64,000 nt of DNA. Origin: Effrenium voratum (Eukaryota > Sar > Dinophyceae > Suessiales > Symbiodiniaceae). Numbering within the stretch: the stretch's first letter is position 1; the number at the start of each line of letters is the position of its first letter. The position numbers were made by a program, and so were the translations under genes. This document shows, in pieces, positions 30,467-41,888 of this stretch. A model generated the notes under the pieces. It was given only the letters and a program-made list of their open reading frames with translations. It had not been told where the DNA came from and made no database searches. Location of the stretch: contig CAUJNA010001524.1 in assembly GCA_963377175.1 (NCBI GenBank), positions 124,001 through 188,000 on the forward strand, in the 5' to 3' direction.

Positions 30467-30580
30467 CCAGGGAGACGACACGGGGTGTGTAAGTACGGGC
30501 GCTGGTTTGGGTTGTTGCTTGTATGTGATTCAGTGCAGGAGGGTTGTGCAGTTGTTGGTTTGCTCTGACTTGGGTCAAGC

Positions 30581-33143
30581 TGGCAAGGGACAGCAAGGCA
30601 AAGCAAGGCAAACCAAGCAAGGGCAAAGGAAGCGAAAGTAGGGGAAAGCAAGCCAGGCAAGGGAAAGCAAGGCAAAGCAAGGGACAGCAATGGACAGCAA
30701 GGGAAAGCAAGCAACAGCACGGGCAAAACAAGTCAAAGCAAAGGAAAGCAAGGGACAGCAAGGGACAGCAAGGGACAGCAACAAAAAAGCAAGGGAAAGC
30801 AAGGGAAAGCAAGGGAAACACAAGGGAAAGCAAGGGACAGCAAGCGAAAGCACAGGCAAAGCAAGGCAAAGCAAAGGAAAGCAAGGGACAGCAAGCAAGG
30901 GACTGCAAGGGAAATCAGCGGAAAGCAAGGGAAAGGGAAAGGAATGAAAAGCAAGGCAACGCAAAGGAAAGCAAGGACAAGCAAAGGAAAGCAAAGGACC
31001 GCAAGGGACAGCAAGGGACAGCAAGGGAAACCAAGGGAAAGAAAGGGACAGCAAGGGAAAGCAAGGGAATGGGAAAGCAAGGACAATCAAAGGGAAGCAT
31101 GGGAAGGCAAGCAAAAGCAATGGAAAACAAGGGGGAGCAAGGCAAAGCAAGCAAAAGCACGGGCAAAGCAAGGGAAAGAAAGGGAAAGGGAAAGCAGGGA
31201 CAAGCAAACGAAAGCAAGGGACAGCCAGGGAAGGCAAGGGAAAGCAAGGGAAAACAAGGGAGAGCAAGGCAAAGCAAGCAAAAGCACGGGCAAAGCAAGG
31301 CAAAGCAAAGGAAGGCAAGGGAAAGCAAGGGAAAGCAAGTGAAAGGGAAAACAAGTGAAAGCAAGGGATAGCAGGGCAAAGAAAGCAAAAGCATGGGCAA
31401 AGCAACGCAAAGCAAAGGAACACAAGGGAAAGGAAGGGACAGCAAGGCAAAGCAAGCAAAAGCACGGGCAAAGCAAGGCAAAGCAAGGGAAAGCAAGAGA
31501 CAGCAAGACAGCAAGGCAAAGCAAGCAAAAGCACGGGCACAGAAAGGCAAAGCAAAGGAAAGCAAGGGACAGCAAGGGAACACAAGGGAAAACAAGGGAA
31601 AGCAAGGGACAGCAAGGCAAGGGAAGCAAGGGAAAACAAGGTAAAGCAAGGGGCAGCAAGGCAAAGCAAGCAAAAGCACGGGCAAAGCAAGGGACAGCAA
31701 GGGAAAGCAAGCGAAAACAAGGGAAAGCAAGGGACAGCAAGGTAAAGCAAGCTAAAGCACGGGCAAAGCAAGGCAAAGCAAAGGAAGGCAAGGGAAAGCA
31801 AGGGAAAGCAAGTGAAAGGGACAACAAGTGAAAGCAAGGGATAGCAGGGCAAAGAAAGCAAAAGCATGGGCAAAGCAACGTAAGCAAAGGAAAGCAAGGG
31901 ACAGCAAGGGAAAGCAAGGAAATGGGAAAGCAACGGAAAGGGAAAGCAAGGGAAAGCAAGGCAACGCAAGGGAAAAAGCAAGGTCAAGCGAAGGAAGGCA
32001 AGGGAAAGCAAGGGAAAACAAGGGACAGCAAGGCAAAGCAAGCAAAAGCACGGGCAAAGCAAGGGAAAGAAAGGGAAAGGGAAAGCAGGGACAAGCAAAC
32101 GAAAGCAAGGGACAGCCAGGGAAGGCAAGGGAAAGCAAGGGAAAACAAGGGAGAGCAAGGCAAAGCAAGCAAAAGCACGGGCAAAGCAAGGGAATGAAAG
32201 GGAAAGGGAAAGCAGGGACAAGCAAACGAAAGCAAGGGACAGCCAGGGAAGGCAAGGGAAAGCAAGGGAAAACAAGGGAGAGCAAGGCAAAGCAAGCAAA
32301 AGCACGGGCAAAGCAAGGCAAAGCAAAGGAAGGCAAGGGAAAGCAAGGGAAAGCAAGTGAAAGGGAAAACAAGTGAAAGCAAGGGATAGCAGGGCAAAGA
32401 AAGCAAAAGCATGGGCAAAGCAACGCAAAGCAAAGGAACACAAGGGAAAGGAAGGGACAGCAAGGCAAAGCAAGCAAAAGCACGGGCAAAGCAAGGCAAA
32501 GCAAGGGAAAGCAAGAGACAGCAAGACAGCAAGGCAAAGCAAGCAAAAGCACGGGCACAGAAAGGCAAAGCAAAGGAAAGCAAGGGACAGCAAGGGAACA
32601 CAAGGGAAAACAAGGGAAAACAAGGGAAAGCAAGGGACAGCAAGGCAAGGGAAGCAAGGGAAAACAAGGTAAAGCAAGGGGCAGCAAGGCAAAGCAAGCA
32701 AAAGCACGGGCAAAGCAAGGGACAGCAAGGGAAAGCAAGCGAAAACAAGGGAAAGCAAGGGACAGCAAGGCAAAGCAAGCTAAAGCACGGGCAAAGCAAG
32801 GCAAAGCAAAGGAAAGCAAGGGACAGCAAGGGAAAGCAAGGAAATGGGAAAGCAACGGAAAGGGAAAGCAAGGGAAAGCAAGGCAACGCAAGGGAAAAAG
32901 CAAGGTCAAGCGAAGGAAGGCAAGGGAAAGCAAGGGAAAACAAGGGACAGCAAGGCAAAGCAAGCTAAAGCACGGGCAAAGCAAGGCAAAGCAAAGGAAA
33001 GCAAGGGACAGCAAGGGAAAGCAAGGAAATGGGAAAGCAACGGAAAGGGAAAGCAAGGGAAAGCAAGGCAACGCAAGGGAAACAGCAAGGTCAAGCGAAG
33101 GAAGGCAAGGGAAAGCAAGGGAAAACAAGGGAAAGCCATCGCA
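30581..33143 (+). repeat. 2.6-kb AGCAAGGGAA-type satellite with higher-order copies
   Basis: A purine-rich tandem repeat of about 10 bp (agcaagggaa, agcaagggac, agcaaaagca, cgggcaaagc variants). Because 10 bp is not a multiple of three and the unit lacks stops, all frames stay open on both strands. This yields fictitious ORFs of up to 732 codons (Leu/Pro/Cys/Phe-rich on the minus strand, Lys/Gly/Ser-rich on the plus strand). Blocks repeat at a larger scale: the block at 31332-31450 recurs at 32349-32470, and a block starting near 31918 recurs near 32839 and 33024. Confidence 0.92.
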
Positions 33144-33170
33144 ACGGCGCTTTCCGTTGTTTGCCGGACT

Positions 33171-33215
33171 GGTTTGCAGGGTTCCATTTTGGGTACATAT
33201 TTTTGACCCACAGCC
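33171..33215 (-). repeat. family-A fragment at the satellite edge
   Basis: The phrases gggttccattttgggtacat and tttttgacccacagcc match the terminus of family A in inverted orientation. Confidence 0.5.
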
Positions 33216-33289
33216 AGATCTGCTTGCCCCAGAAGAGGTGTCACTCCCCGAATTCCTTGATGTAAGAACTTGTTGGGAAGACCACCTTT

Positions 33290-34270
33290 TCCAGCATCTC
33301 CAGCATGCCCTACATCCTCAGCATCCCCAGCAAATGCTAACAACATCAATATCTTTCGCATCCCCAGCATTGTGCTGCATGCCCTGTATCCATGAGCTAG
33401 CATCAAGCATGCTGCGCGATCGCCAGCACCCCCGACATATTCAGAATCCTTGATTCTGCTATTGCATCGCCGCATGCCAATAACCTCACAAAATATAGCG
33501 CATCCCAAGCATGCCCCCACATCACCTGTATCTCAAAAATCCCAACCACCTCAAATTCTAGAGCATTGTTGGCATGTCCGGCATCCCCAACCCTGAAGCA
33601 TTCCTTCACATTTATGCTGGCCCATCATCTCCAGCATGTCCTACATCCTCAGCATCCCCAGCAAATGCTAACAACATCAATATCTTTCGCATCCCCAGCA
33701 TGTGCTGCATCCGGTATCCATGAGCTCTCCAGCATCCCAAGCATCAAGCATGCGCGGTCGCCAGCACCCCCGACATATTCAACAACCTCAAATTCTTATA
33801 GATTCCCTGCTTGTCCAACTTTTCTGGTATTCCTGACCTACCTTGGCATCCCAAGCAGACCCTGCATATAACCTCAATACATCTAGCCCCCAGCACGCAT
33901 CACCTGCATCCTCAACAAACGCCAAGCACCTCACATTCTTTGCAGCTTTTGGCATGTCCAGCATTTCCAGTGTCCACCTACCCTGGCAACTCCAGCATGC
34001 CCCACCCTACCAACATCCCCGACAAACGCATTCCCGTCACATCCAACGTCGCCAGTGTTCATGACTTACCCAGCCATGCGGGCATTTTGCGGGCATCAAA
34101 AAAGCGCGGCATCAAAAAAGCGCGGCATTCCCAGACTTGCCCCGGCATCACCAGGCATACGCAGCACCAGCAAACATTAAACATCTTCAGTATCCCCAGC
34201 ATTATCCAAACCTCAAAATTGTTGAGCATTCTCAGTGTTCATGATTTCTTCAGCTTCTCATTTGCATATC
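33290..34270 (-). repeat. CCAGCAT-type degenerate satellite with a 332-bp direct repeat
   Basis: Dispersed ccccagcat and ctccagcat units; the complement is GATGCTGGGGATGC. A long block at 33296-33400 recurs at 33628-33727. A gcatcaaaaaagcgcg phrase is duplicated near 34095-34125. Related units in the opposite orientation occur at 30337-30425 and 37740-37880. Confidence 0.85.
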
Positions 34271-34922
34271 AGCACATTTGGACTTGGCGGCCGCGACTTT
34301 CTCTCAGCTGCCGTGACAACCATTGGAAAAAGTTATTGGAATCAGAGCAACCTCCCGTGGCGAACCTCCCGTGGCGGGAATGTTTGTGTTGAAATCCATG
34401 TCGGTCAGGTGTCAGGTTGGCTTTTCATGGAGCAATGGGCACTATTATACACCAGGTCGATTTTGGATGGTCCATATCGTATCGCTTGGGCAGATCGATG
34501 GATATCAATTTTGGGTCTTGGAAATCAGGTCTTGCTGAGATTGTCGGGTATTCATCTACCCCGTGTCCTAGGGGAGCATGGATTGGACCTCAGCATGTCC
34601 GTTTGATTTCTTCTGAAGGCTTCCCTCATCGGGGACCGAGCTTATTTCGAGAACCCGTTTTCTGAAGGCCGATCTTTGGCGTGCCCGCATCGCTGAGAGG
34701 CCTGTTGGCAACCAATGGCTTTTCCATAGCCACGAAAGCCTAGGTGGCCTTAGGCTGGTTTGGTTAGACATCGATGGGATCTGGTATAGGTGGGTTTTGT
34801 TTGCCCCATTTGCCAGGGAATCCCATCTATGTCTGACCAAAATTGGTCACCCAGATTCCAGGAAACCCAACAGCTCCCGGGTCGTTTTCGTCTTTCCCCC
34901 GTTTTCAGCCCCGTTTTCTTGA

Positions 34923-35001
34923 GGTGGAGGAGGACCCACTCCAGGAACTGCCGGAAGGCTGGCACCGAACCGAGTGGCAGAGTTCAACATGGGCCTTCCG
35001 G
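34923..35001 (+). CDS. putative exon with WW-like motif
   Basis: After ttcttgag the frame reads VEEDPLQELPEGWHRTEWQS followed by STW and a stop about 10 codons on. LPEGW resembles the first half of a WW domain (the LP-x-GW start), but the rest of the domain is not visible here. An exon boundary inside the domain would explain that. Composition fits coding. Confidence 0.42.
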
Positions 35002-35292
35002 AAGTGACCTGTGTCCTCAACTCCGTGGGGTCAAGGAGGAAAACATGACTGGGGGATCCGATGAAACAGTTGATAGGGCAGACGAATCTATGAAGACCTG
35101 GGGCAAGTTGTATTTTTGGTTTGCTCAGATGTAGGCCAAGAGAAGGAAGTTTGGATGGGAAGAATCAGTGTTTCCATCAAATTGCCCTTGAATGGACCAA
35201 CTTGACAACCACAGGAGTCACCTTGGCGCCGCTTTTTGGGTAGTTGGTCTTGTTTTCAACAGCGACAGCTTTGGCATCTGAGTGATTCAATC

Positions 35293-35294
35293 CT

Positions 35295-35342
<48 letters not shown>

Positions 35343-35345
35343 TTT
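35293..35345 (+). repeat. TTTC microsatellite
   Basis: About 13 perfect copies of tttc. Confidence 0.97.
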
Positions 35346-36196
35346 CTTGGGGCCGGGGGGGGTCTGCTGGGGATGCCCCCTGGACTTGTGCTTTCCCTCT
35401 GTGCTTTCTGGCTTCCTTGGCTGACCTTTTGATTTATCCAGAAAGGGTCAGTGACTTCTGACACACACACTCACGGCTACTTGATGCCAGATTCTTTTGA
35501 GACACTTGATAGTTTGGAGGTTTGGAGTGATTTTCTCGGGAATGACCAGAAGTGCGGAATGCAACGCGAATGCACACAACGTTGATTCGAGGTCTAAGTT
35601 GTGCCCTTTGCTAAGGCTTCTCAATCCTAAGCCCTGGGGGTCATTGTGGTGGGTTTGTTGGGCTTCCTTTTTTTAAAACAAGCCATTCTTAGAGGGTAAG
35701 CGAAGGGGTGAGATCCAGTTTGGACGGACAGGGCGGCTCACTTAAGACACAAGCAAAAGACCTCGTTTCTCGTTTGAGGGGGGAAGGGGGGAGGGACGGC
35801 GATGTGTTTGTGCAAACACGGTTGGTGGTTGCAACCCAACCGTTTAAGTGATGTCCACGAAAGGGTCCAGCAAATCCGGGTTGGGGGTTTCTTCCAAAAA
35901 GAGCGGCAAGCCCCCTTTGAAAAGTGCCCTGTTGGTTCTTGATTCATGGGGTGCAGTGAGAAATCAAGATGAACCATTTGAGACTCATACCCGATGATAA
36001 ATAGGGGGTGTCTGATGTTAGATCCCTCACTGTTGGAGAGAACGCCTATTGATCTACCAGGTTGCTACCTTGGTGCGTGTTTTTGAGATACCCCGTTTTT
36101 GTTGTTGGAAAACCAAAGGGAAAGCCGAAGCCACTCCGGGGGTCTAAATTGTTAAAGCAAACGCATACCTGAGTTCAGGTGCTAAGACACGACAAA
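35346..36196. other. no gene seen
   Basis: G-runs and short ORFs only. Confidence 0.4.
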
Positions 36197-36290
36197 ATGT
36201 CCTTTGCTGCCAGGTTTTGGGATTCTTCGAAGGATGTCTCGAAGACAGGTGAGCGAGTGCGGTTTTGGAAAGATTGTGAAATCACGTCAG
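36197..36290 (+). CDS. possible first exon, unknown
   Basis: The ATG at 36197 starts MSFAARFWDSSKDVSKTGER followed by VRFWKDCEIT, with a GT donor after tcag at about 36290. Without splicing, the frame stops after 51 codons. It is protein-like, with two aromatic-charged repeats (RFWDSSKD and RFWKDCE). Confidence 0.35.
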
Positions 36291-36835
36291 GTGGGTTTCC
36301 AATTGGCTTCCCGGGACCCTGCAATAGGCGTGTGTGTTTTTTTTCAGGGTAAGGAAAAACCGACGGAGGTCATCCATTGGCACATTTTGACACGAACCCA
36401 TTTTGGCATTTTGACACAAACACAAATGGCCTCCTTTTTTTTTTTGACACAAACCTTTTTCCTGTTTTGACCAATGGTTCCGATTCCTGTTTTGACCAAC
36501 GCCCAACTGTTCGTCAGGTTTCGACGCCAGCAGCACTCTGCTCGCGGCGAACCTGCCAGACACTGCTCGGACGCCCAGTCGAAAACACGAGGGTTTGAAT
36601 TCGGGGAAGCTCCGCCCCATCTTCGTGGGGATTGTATTGTGTTCTGTGCACAAAGCGGGTTTATGTAGGCATTCCAAACTGAGTCCTCAGAGGCAACCTC
36701 GAGTTAGGCATTCCAACGTAGGCTGGATATATCAAACAATCGGAATATGAAAACATATATATATATATGTATATATATACGCATGTACAAACAAGTATTG
36801 ACATGTCTTCGTTTCCTTTTGGCGTGGATGGCGAG

Positions 36836-36915
36836 ACGAAGGACAGCTCTCCCACCGATCCGCGCTGAGGTGTCCTCGATGGAGGTGGGGGCGCACTTCT
36901 CCTGGTGCGCTCCTT
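36836..36915 (+). CDS. possible exon, unknown
   Basis: A GC-rich patch in which one frame reads PPIRAEVSSMEVGAHFSWCA. Splice sites are not clear and other frames are open. Confidence 0.3.
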
Positions 36916-37024
36916 GCGGTCGAGTCGGAGGAGTTGGTGGGATGGTGGGATGGGTGTGGACTGGGGTCGGTTCTTCTGGTGGTTTGGCTCGGTGATTCTG
37001 TTTGTTTGTTTTGGGTTGGGTGGG

Positions 37025-37097
37025 TGTGGCTCAAAAATAAACAGGAGGGGTTACGCAGGTTTTGGTCCATGTTTCCACTTACCAGGGTTCCATTTTG
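37025..37097 (-). repeat. family-A small element
   Basis: It starts gtggctcaaaaataaacagg and shares acgcaggttttggtccatgt and cttaccagggttccattttg with the copy at 1031-1125. Confidence 0.65.
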
Positions 37098-37161
37098 TTT
37101 GTTTTGGGTTGGGCGGTGGCTTGGTGGGTTGGGCTGGTGGGTGTGGTGGGTGTTCGGTTAG

Positions 37162-37221
37162 CTATGATGGCCAGAAGAGGCTGTCGGAAGGCCGGGGCAT
37201 CGGCCGTCGAAAGATCCCGAA
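37162..37221 (+). CDS. putative exon, basic peptide
   Basis: It is bounded by ttcggttag and a GT donor (gtacgc). The frame reads YDGQKRLSEGRGIGRRKIPK, a Gly/Arg/Lys-rich basic segment of 20 codons. No family is recognised. Confidence 0.45.
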
Positions 37222-37317
37222 GGTACGCCCCGGTGCTGCGGGTGACCAGGCGCGAGGGTTTTTGCGGTTCGGGCCACACGAACTCAGGTGGGACGGTCAA
37301 TGAGCGATTCCGTACGT

Positions 37318-37458
37318 GAGCCACAATCAAAACCGATTCGGGTAGATGAAGGTTAGTAAGGGGCAGTCCCAGCCAGAAAGAGCTGCAGAGTTCCGCCTTC
37401 TTAATTCTTGAAGCATGGTTCTGGGATTACGACCATTTTACTCCCGGGTTTTGATTGC
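37318..37458 (+). repeat. family-B small element, best-preserved copy
   Basis: It starts gagccacaatcaaaaccgat and ends cccgggttttgattgc. CAATCAAAACC and GGTTTTGATTG are perfect inverted termini. Confidence 0.75.
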
Positions 37459-37739
37459 TCCCTTTTCCTGGGACTTGCCGAGTGATTGCCCCCTCAGAAG
37501 ACCAAAGGTTGTATATTTTGTCCGTTGCTCACATCTCAAAGTTAGGAACCGGTGCCCAAACCCTCCAAGTGCTTGTTCTTTTGCCTGTTGGTGTCGTCCC
37601 TTTCGCACCATCCAAAAACGGGCGCCCTCGAAAAGGCAAGTCAGCCAAATCCAGAATGGCAGTAGTCAAGAGCGCCTGCTTGGGGATGCTGGTTGTGAGG
37701 ATGCCTGACATAATAATGCCGGGATGTGATGCTGGATGT

Positions 37740-37880
37740 GGCAGATGCAAGGGTATGCTGGAGATGCAAGGGAATGCTGGAGATGCTGGAGATGCTGGAG
37801 ATGCTGGGGATGCTGGGGATGCTGGGGATGATGGGTGTGTAGATGATGGTGGGAATGCGCATGATGTTGGGCATGCTGGG
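37740..37880 (+). repeat. GATGCTGGA minisatellite
   Basis: Nine-base units ggagatgct and ggggatgct. It is the complement of the satellite type at 33290-34270. Confidence 0.9.
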
Positions 37881-38312
37881 GAGGTTGGACTGCTTGTGCC
37901 AACAAGAACGTCTTTCAGGTTTGCTCGCCGCGCTCTCCTTGTCTTGCTTAAGCTTCGGCTCGAACTTGCTGTATCTACATCTTGGACCTTTGCAAAACCG
38001 GAAGAAACCACATTGGTCTTTTTCCATGGGTGCTACTTGAACATGGGTTTCCACGTTCCATTCAAAGAGCTCCTGCAGGATGTAGTATCTGTCGCACAGG
38101 CAGCTTAGCTTGGCTTAATCCTTACACCTTGAAAGGCAACCATCTGAGATCGAACTTCCAAAGCAAGAAGTCAACCGTCAACCTGACTCCCTTTCCCTTA
38201 GCATTTGGGAGAAGCAACAAGCCACCTTTCTCCTTTAAACCACTTGGCTTGTAGGAAAAACACCGAAACACGAAGTCTTTGCCGCCTCTTGCGACTCGTT
38301 TTACGGATCGCC

Positions 38313-38398
38313 ATGGACCCTTCGTGCGGCGCCGCGCTGGGGCTGGCGGTGGTGCTGGTGGCTGCGGGGATCTTCGGCGTGGCTGCTGAGCAAAGTTG
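38313..38398 (+). CDS. putative first exon with signal-anchor helix
   Basis: The ATG at 38313 starts MDPSCGAALGLAVVLVAAGI followed by FGVAAEQ. This is a 19-residue hydrophobic segment near the N terminus and a good signal peptide or membrane anchor. The island is GC-rich against AT-rich flanks. The donor is unknown. Confidence 0.42.
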
Positions 38399-39053
38399 GA
38401 TATTCCCATACGAGAACGGCGCATTATTGTTTGACATGGGTGTGTGTGTGTGTTTTATGTTTGAGTTTCCGGGGTTGGTTTGAAGAGAAGCCAAAAAGGC
38501 AAGCCACATATGTTTTTCAGAATGGGTACTCCCATTTGGACGCATACGCAAATGGTCATGAGCGATTGTTTCTTGAATTATTCCTTACCTTCAGCCAATG
38601 GAAGGTGAAATCTGTTGGTTTCCGTTTGGCATGATGGCTGAAGATCCTTGAGGACTGACTGCATTCGTGGCCAACTTAGTAAGTGGAAAAGCCCAGCCGG
38701 GTTACTTAGAGGCAACAAATAGCAAGGCCAGCTTCACTTAGGGGGAGGTATAACTGGGTTGTCTCACCTGTACCAACTTACGTACCCCGTCGAACACCCA
38801 AAGTTCCCCGGTCCAGATTCCAGTTTGCGATCTATTGATTCACCAGCAACGTTTTCCCTTGCTCCTGAGGCAGGATGGTTCTTGGCTTTTTCCAACGGTT
38901 CTCTCTCAAAAAGCAGGGGCACCCCCGAAAAAAGTCGTGCTGCTGTCTTGCCCCAAATTCGGATCAACCCAAAGTCGCGGGTTTTCCTTGCGGCTTCCCC
39001 GGGAGCGTTTTCCCTTGGCGAAGTTCAACGGGAAGTGGCCACGAGTTAGGCGA

Positions 39054-39115
39054 AGGGCAGCTGGGCGGCCGGGGGCTTCGGGTGCGCGGGCGCGGTGCTG
39101 CTGGCCTCTCGGGGC
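39054..39115 (+). CDS. possible exon encoding a hydrophobic segment
   Basis: It follows cgagttag and reads AKGS, then WAAGGFGCAGAVLLASRGVI. Small residues and a hydrophobic run suggest a membrane segment. The DNA is a GC-rich island. Other frames are open too. Confidence 0.33.
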
Positions 39116-40134
39116 GTGATTTTCGGCGGGTTTTTTTCAAGACCTGTTCCCTTGGCCGCGGTTTTCGCTAGATAGGCGGGGACAGTGGGAATCTCGTTAC
39201 TCAGAGGCTCCCGATTGATTTAGGGCCTTCAAACAACCTGGTTTTGAGACCCCCAACCACCTCCGGGGTGTCTAACGGAGGGGTCGGGTCTTCCATTGAA
39301 AGCTCCAGGAGCCTCTGGGTAGTGATGAACGAGAATCCATTCGTGCGCGTCACTATTTAGACGACGAGGCATTTGGCTACCTGAGAGCCAGAGTTACTCC
39401 CGCCGTGTACCCGCTTTTTTGGTCTTCCCTCAAGTGGGGGAAAAGGAAAAGGGGGACCTGCGCACCTTCCGGGTCTGGTGGAAGCCAAGGGTTGAGCTTC
39501 GTTTGGATTCTCCCAACATGGGATGAGCCATTCGATGCCCTCTGTGGGTTGAAATGGTTAAAGGACAAAAGGGAAAACCACTATTTTGGGGGTGCCCCTG
39601 TTCTATTGTATCACAGACCAGTTCCATGGGAAACAAGTGGGTTCCTTTCGATTGCTACACGCGTTGTCTTTTGGTGCAAGCGATGGGAACCCGTTTAATA
39701 GAACCCCCTAAACGGGTTTTGGTGTGCGTGGTCCTTTAAAGTCAAAACAATGACTCATGAGCATGGCTTGGTACTGATTTCGGCCCTTGAAGTTCTGGTC
39801 CACAAGGATGTGGGTTCGTTCCCCTCGAGTTTCAGCAGAATACAGAACCCTCTGCCACAGCCAGACGTTGTGAAAGTGATCATGTCATGGGGACGGCTCC
39901 TTTATCACAGCAAGGGGTACTTTTCGCACGCCTCATGTTTAGAGGACAGTCCTTCGGGGGACCCCCACTTGTGGTTTCTTGCATTCTTTGCAGGGGGAAC
40001 AATGGCATCACGCAAGGAGCTAAGCAATTGCGCACACACACACACACAAACCATTGTGGACCTACTTTGTTTTCACACCCCAACCCCCATCCGCACGATT
40101 TAAGCCCTTGTTTGATTGTAACCCACTTGCACCT

Positions 40135-40247
40135 GAGCCACAATCCAAACCTGGCTAAGTGCGGGTTAGTAGGGGGACACCACCAACCCTGAGTCTTTAC
40201 CCTGCGTTTTGCGCAGAAGACTTTACCAGGTTTGAGTACGACTCACC
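40135..40247 (+). repeat. family-B small element, divergent
   Basis: It starts gagccacaatccaaacctgg and ends aggtttgagtacgactcacc. The termini are inverted, and the interior shares gcgggttagtaggggg with the family. Confidence 0.55.
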
Positions 40248-40907
40248 TGTTACAAGTCTCTAAGAAAACCAGCGGGAAATTCCACCGTAAACCAAACCGC
40301 TGGTACGCGGTGGGTACTGGGAACTTGGATTCAGAAAGGGGGCCGAGGGTCAAAAGTGATGACTCCCACAAAAAGGCCCCCTGTGAATCAAGCAGATTGT
40401 ATTTTTTGATCTGGGGTCAACATCACGCGACCGTTCCTTTGGAATTTCCCTGGAGGTCAGCTTGCCCAGTTGCTGGCTTGGAAACGAATCTGTGATGTGT
40501 GAAGGGGTCCATTCGCCCAACACCAAAGACCCTGTCAAATCCAAAGCGCCCCAAACTCAGTTGTTCAGTGGCTCCCTTTTCCCTTTTTTTTGGTGGCTTC
40601 CCTAAAATGGTCCAAGCCCAAAAAGAGGTTCCCTTTTTTCCAGGGTCACTGAACAACTGAGCAAACCACCAAGCCGAACCACCAAGCCAAACCACCAAGC
40701 CGAACCTCCAACCGAGGGTTACCTGCCGGGTCGAACCCCAGGTCTGTCTAAGCCAAAGCCCAGCGCTCGTGGCGGTGCTGAGCGGCGTCATCGTAGCTCG
40801 GGTACAGAAATCTGGCCCAAAAGTTTCTGGTCGTTGAATATAGGGTGACAAGCTCAAAGGTATTAAATCATATGTTTATGGAACAAGCCCACCTGCATCA
40901 ACATATA

Positions 40908-41092
40908 CATATATATATATATAGTCACACATTCTTTATATGTATTTATTTATTTATTTATTTATTTTTTTAATTTATTTATTTATGTATTTATTTATTT
41001 ATTTATGTATTTTAATTATGTAATTTATTTACTTTTTTTTTTTTAATATATTTATTTATTTATTCATGTATTTATTCATGTAAGATACATAT
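40908..41092 (+). repeat. TTTA / TA AT-rich repeat
   Basis: A short TA run is followed by (TTTA)n with interruptions for about 150 bp. This is the most AT-rich stretch of the window. Confidence 0.95.
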
Positions 41093-41673
41093 GTATATGA
41101 TTGTGTATGGGATTCCACAAACACACACGGTATGGTTTGTTTGAATCACACCTCATGATTTTTGGGCTTCTCGTCGAGCCCTCGGTTGCATGTTAGCCTA
41201 ACGAAAGACGTGTACAGCCCGCGTTTTGCCCTTCGTTCTTAGTGATGCCTTCTCAACTGGGTGCTATGGTTGTCAAGAGCTCCCCAATTGGTTGGCCCCG
41301 ATCCCAATGGGGGCGAACAGCTTTTCTCAGGTCTAAGATGGTTTGCAGTACCCCCAGAGGAAAATTGGATATATACCCTTTATGTATATCCCACAGAACC
41401 CCTGGAAGTTCTAGTGGTTTGGGTGGAAGCCATCTAAGATGATGCCTCCGCAAACACATGCTATGGCTGTCTCGGACCCGATTCCCCAATCGGGTCCGAT
41501 TCCCCAATCCTACGAAGAAGGCTTTTCTCGGTGTCCATTTTTTTTTTTTTTTTTTGCGGGGGGGTTCGTTTTTGGGGGCATTTTTGGGTCCTTTTTTTTG
41601 GGGGGGCGGGTCCACTTCCCCTTTGGCCCCTTTGGGTCCCGGGCCCAAAGGTCGAATTATTTGCCGTCCGTAG

Positions 41674-41763
41674 GCGGTGGGCATGTACTACAAGTACAGC
41701 GGCGTGGTGGCGGAGGAGAACAACAAGACGCTGGCCATGGCCCGGTTGATGCAGGCGACGTGG
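41674..41763 (+). CDS. putative internal exon, unknown
   Basis: It follows cgtccgtag. In phase 0 the frame reads AVGMYYKYSGVVAEENNKTL followed by AMARLMQATW. It is well balanced with no stop, and the GC content contrasts with the poly-T and poly-G flank. GC donors are present after gatgcag (41751) or cgtgg (41763). No family is recognised. It resembles a helical soluble domain. Confidence 0.55.
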
Positions 41764-41840
41764 GCTCGCAAAAAGCGAGGCTTCCATGGTGCACCGATGG
41801 GTGCCTTATTATTCTTTCTATGGTTTCATTTCTTTTGTGT

Positions 41841-41888
41841 GTTTTCTTGTTTGTTTGTTTGTTTGTTTGTTTGTTTGTTTGTTTCTTT
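41841..41888 (+). repeat. TTTG microsatellite
   Basis: About 11 copies of gttt. Confidence 0.95.

Noticed and set aside
30575..32773. Minus-strand ORF of 732 codons, Leu/Pro/Cys/Phe-rich, resembling a membrane protein
   Set aside because: It is translation of the 10-bp satellite, and all frames on both strands are open there.
36282..36677. Minus-strand ORF of 131 codons
   Set aside because: Low-complexity and overlaps a better plus-strand start. No protein-like pattern.
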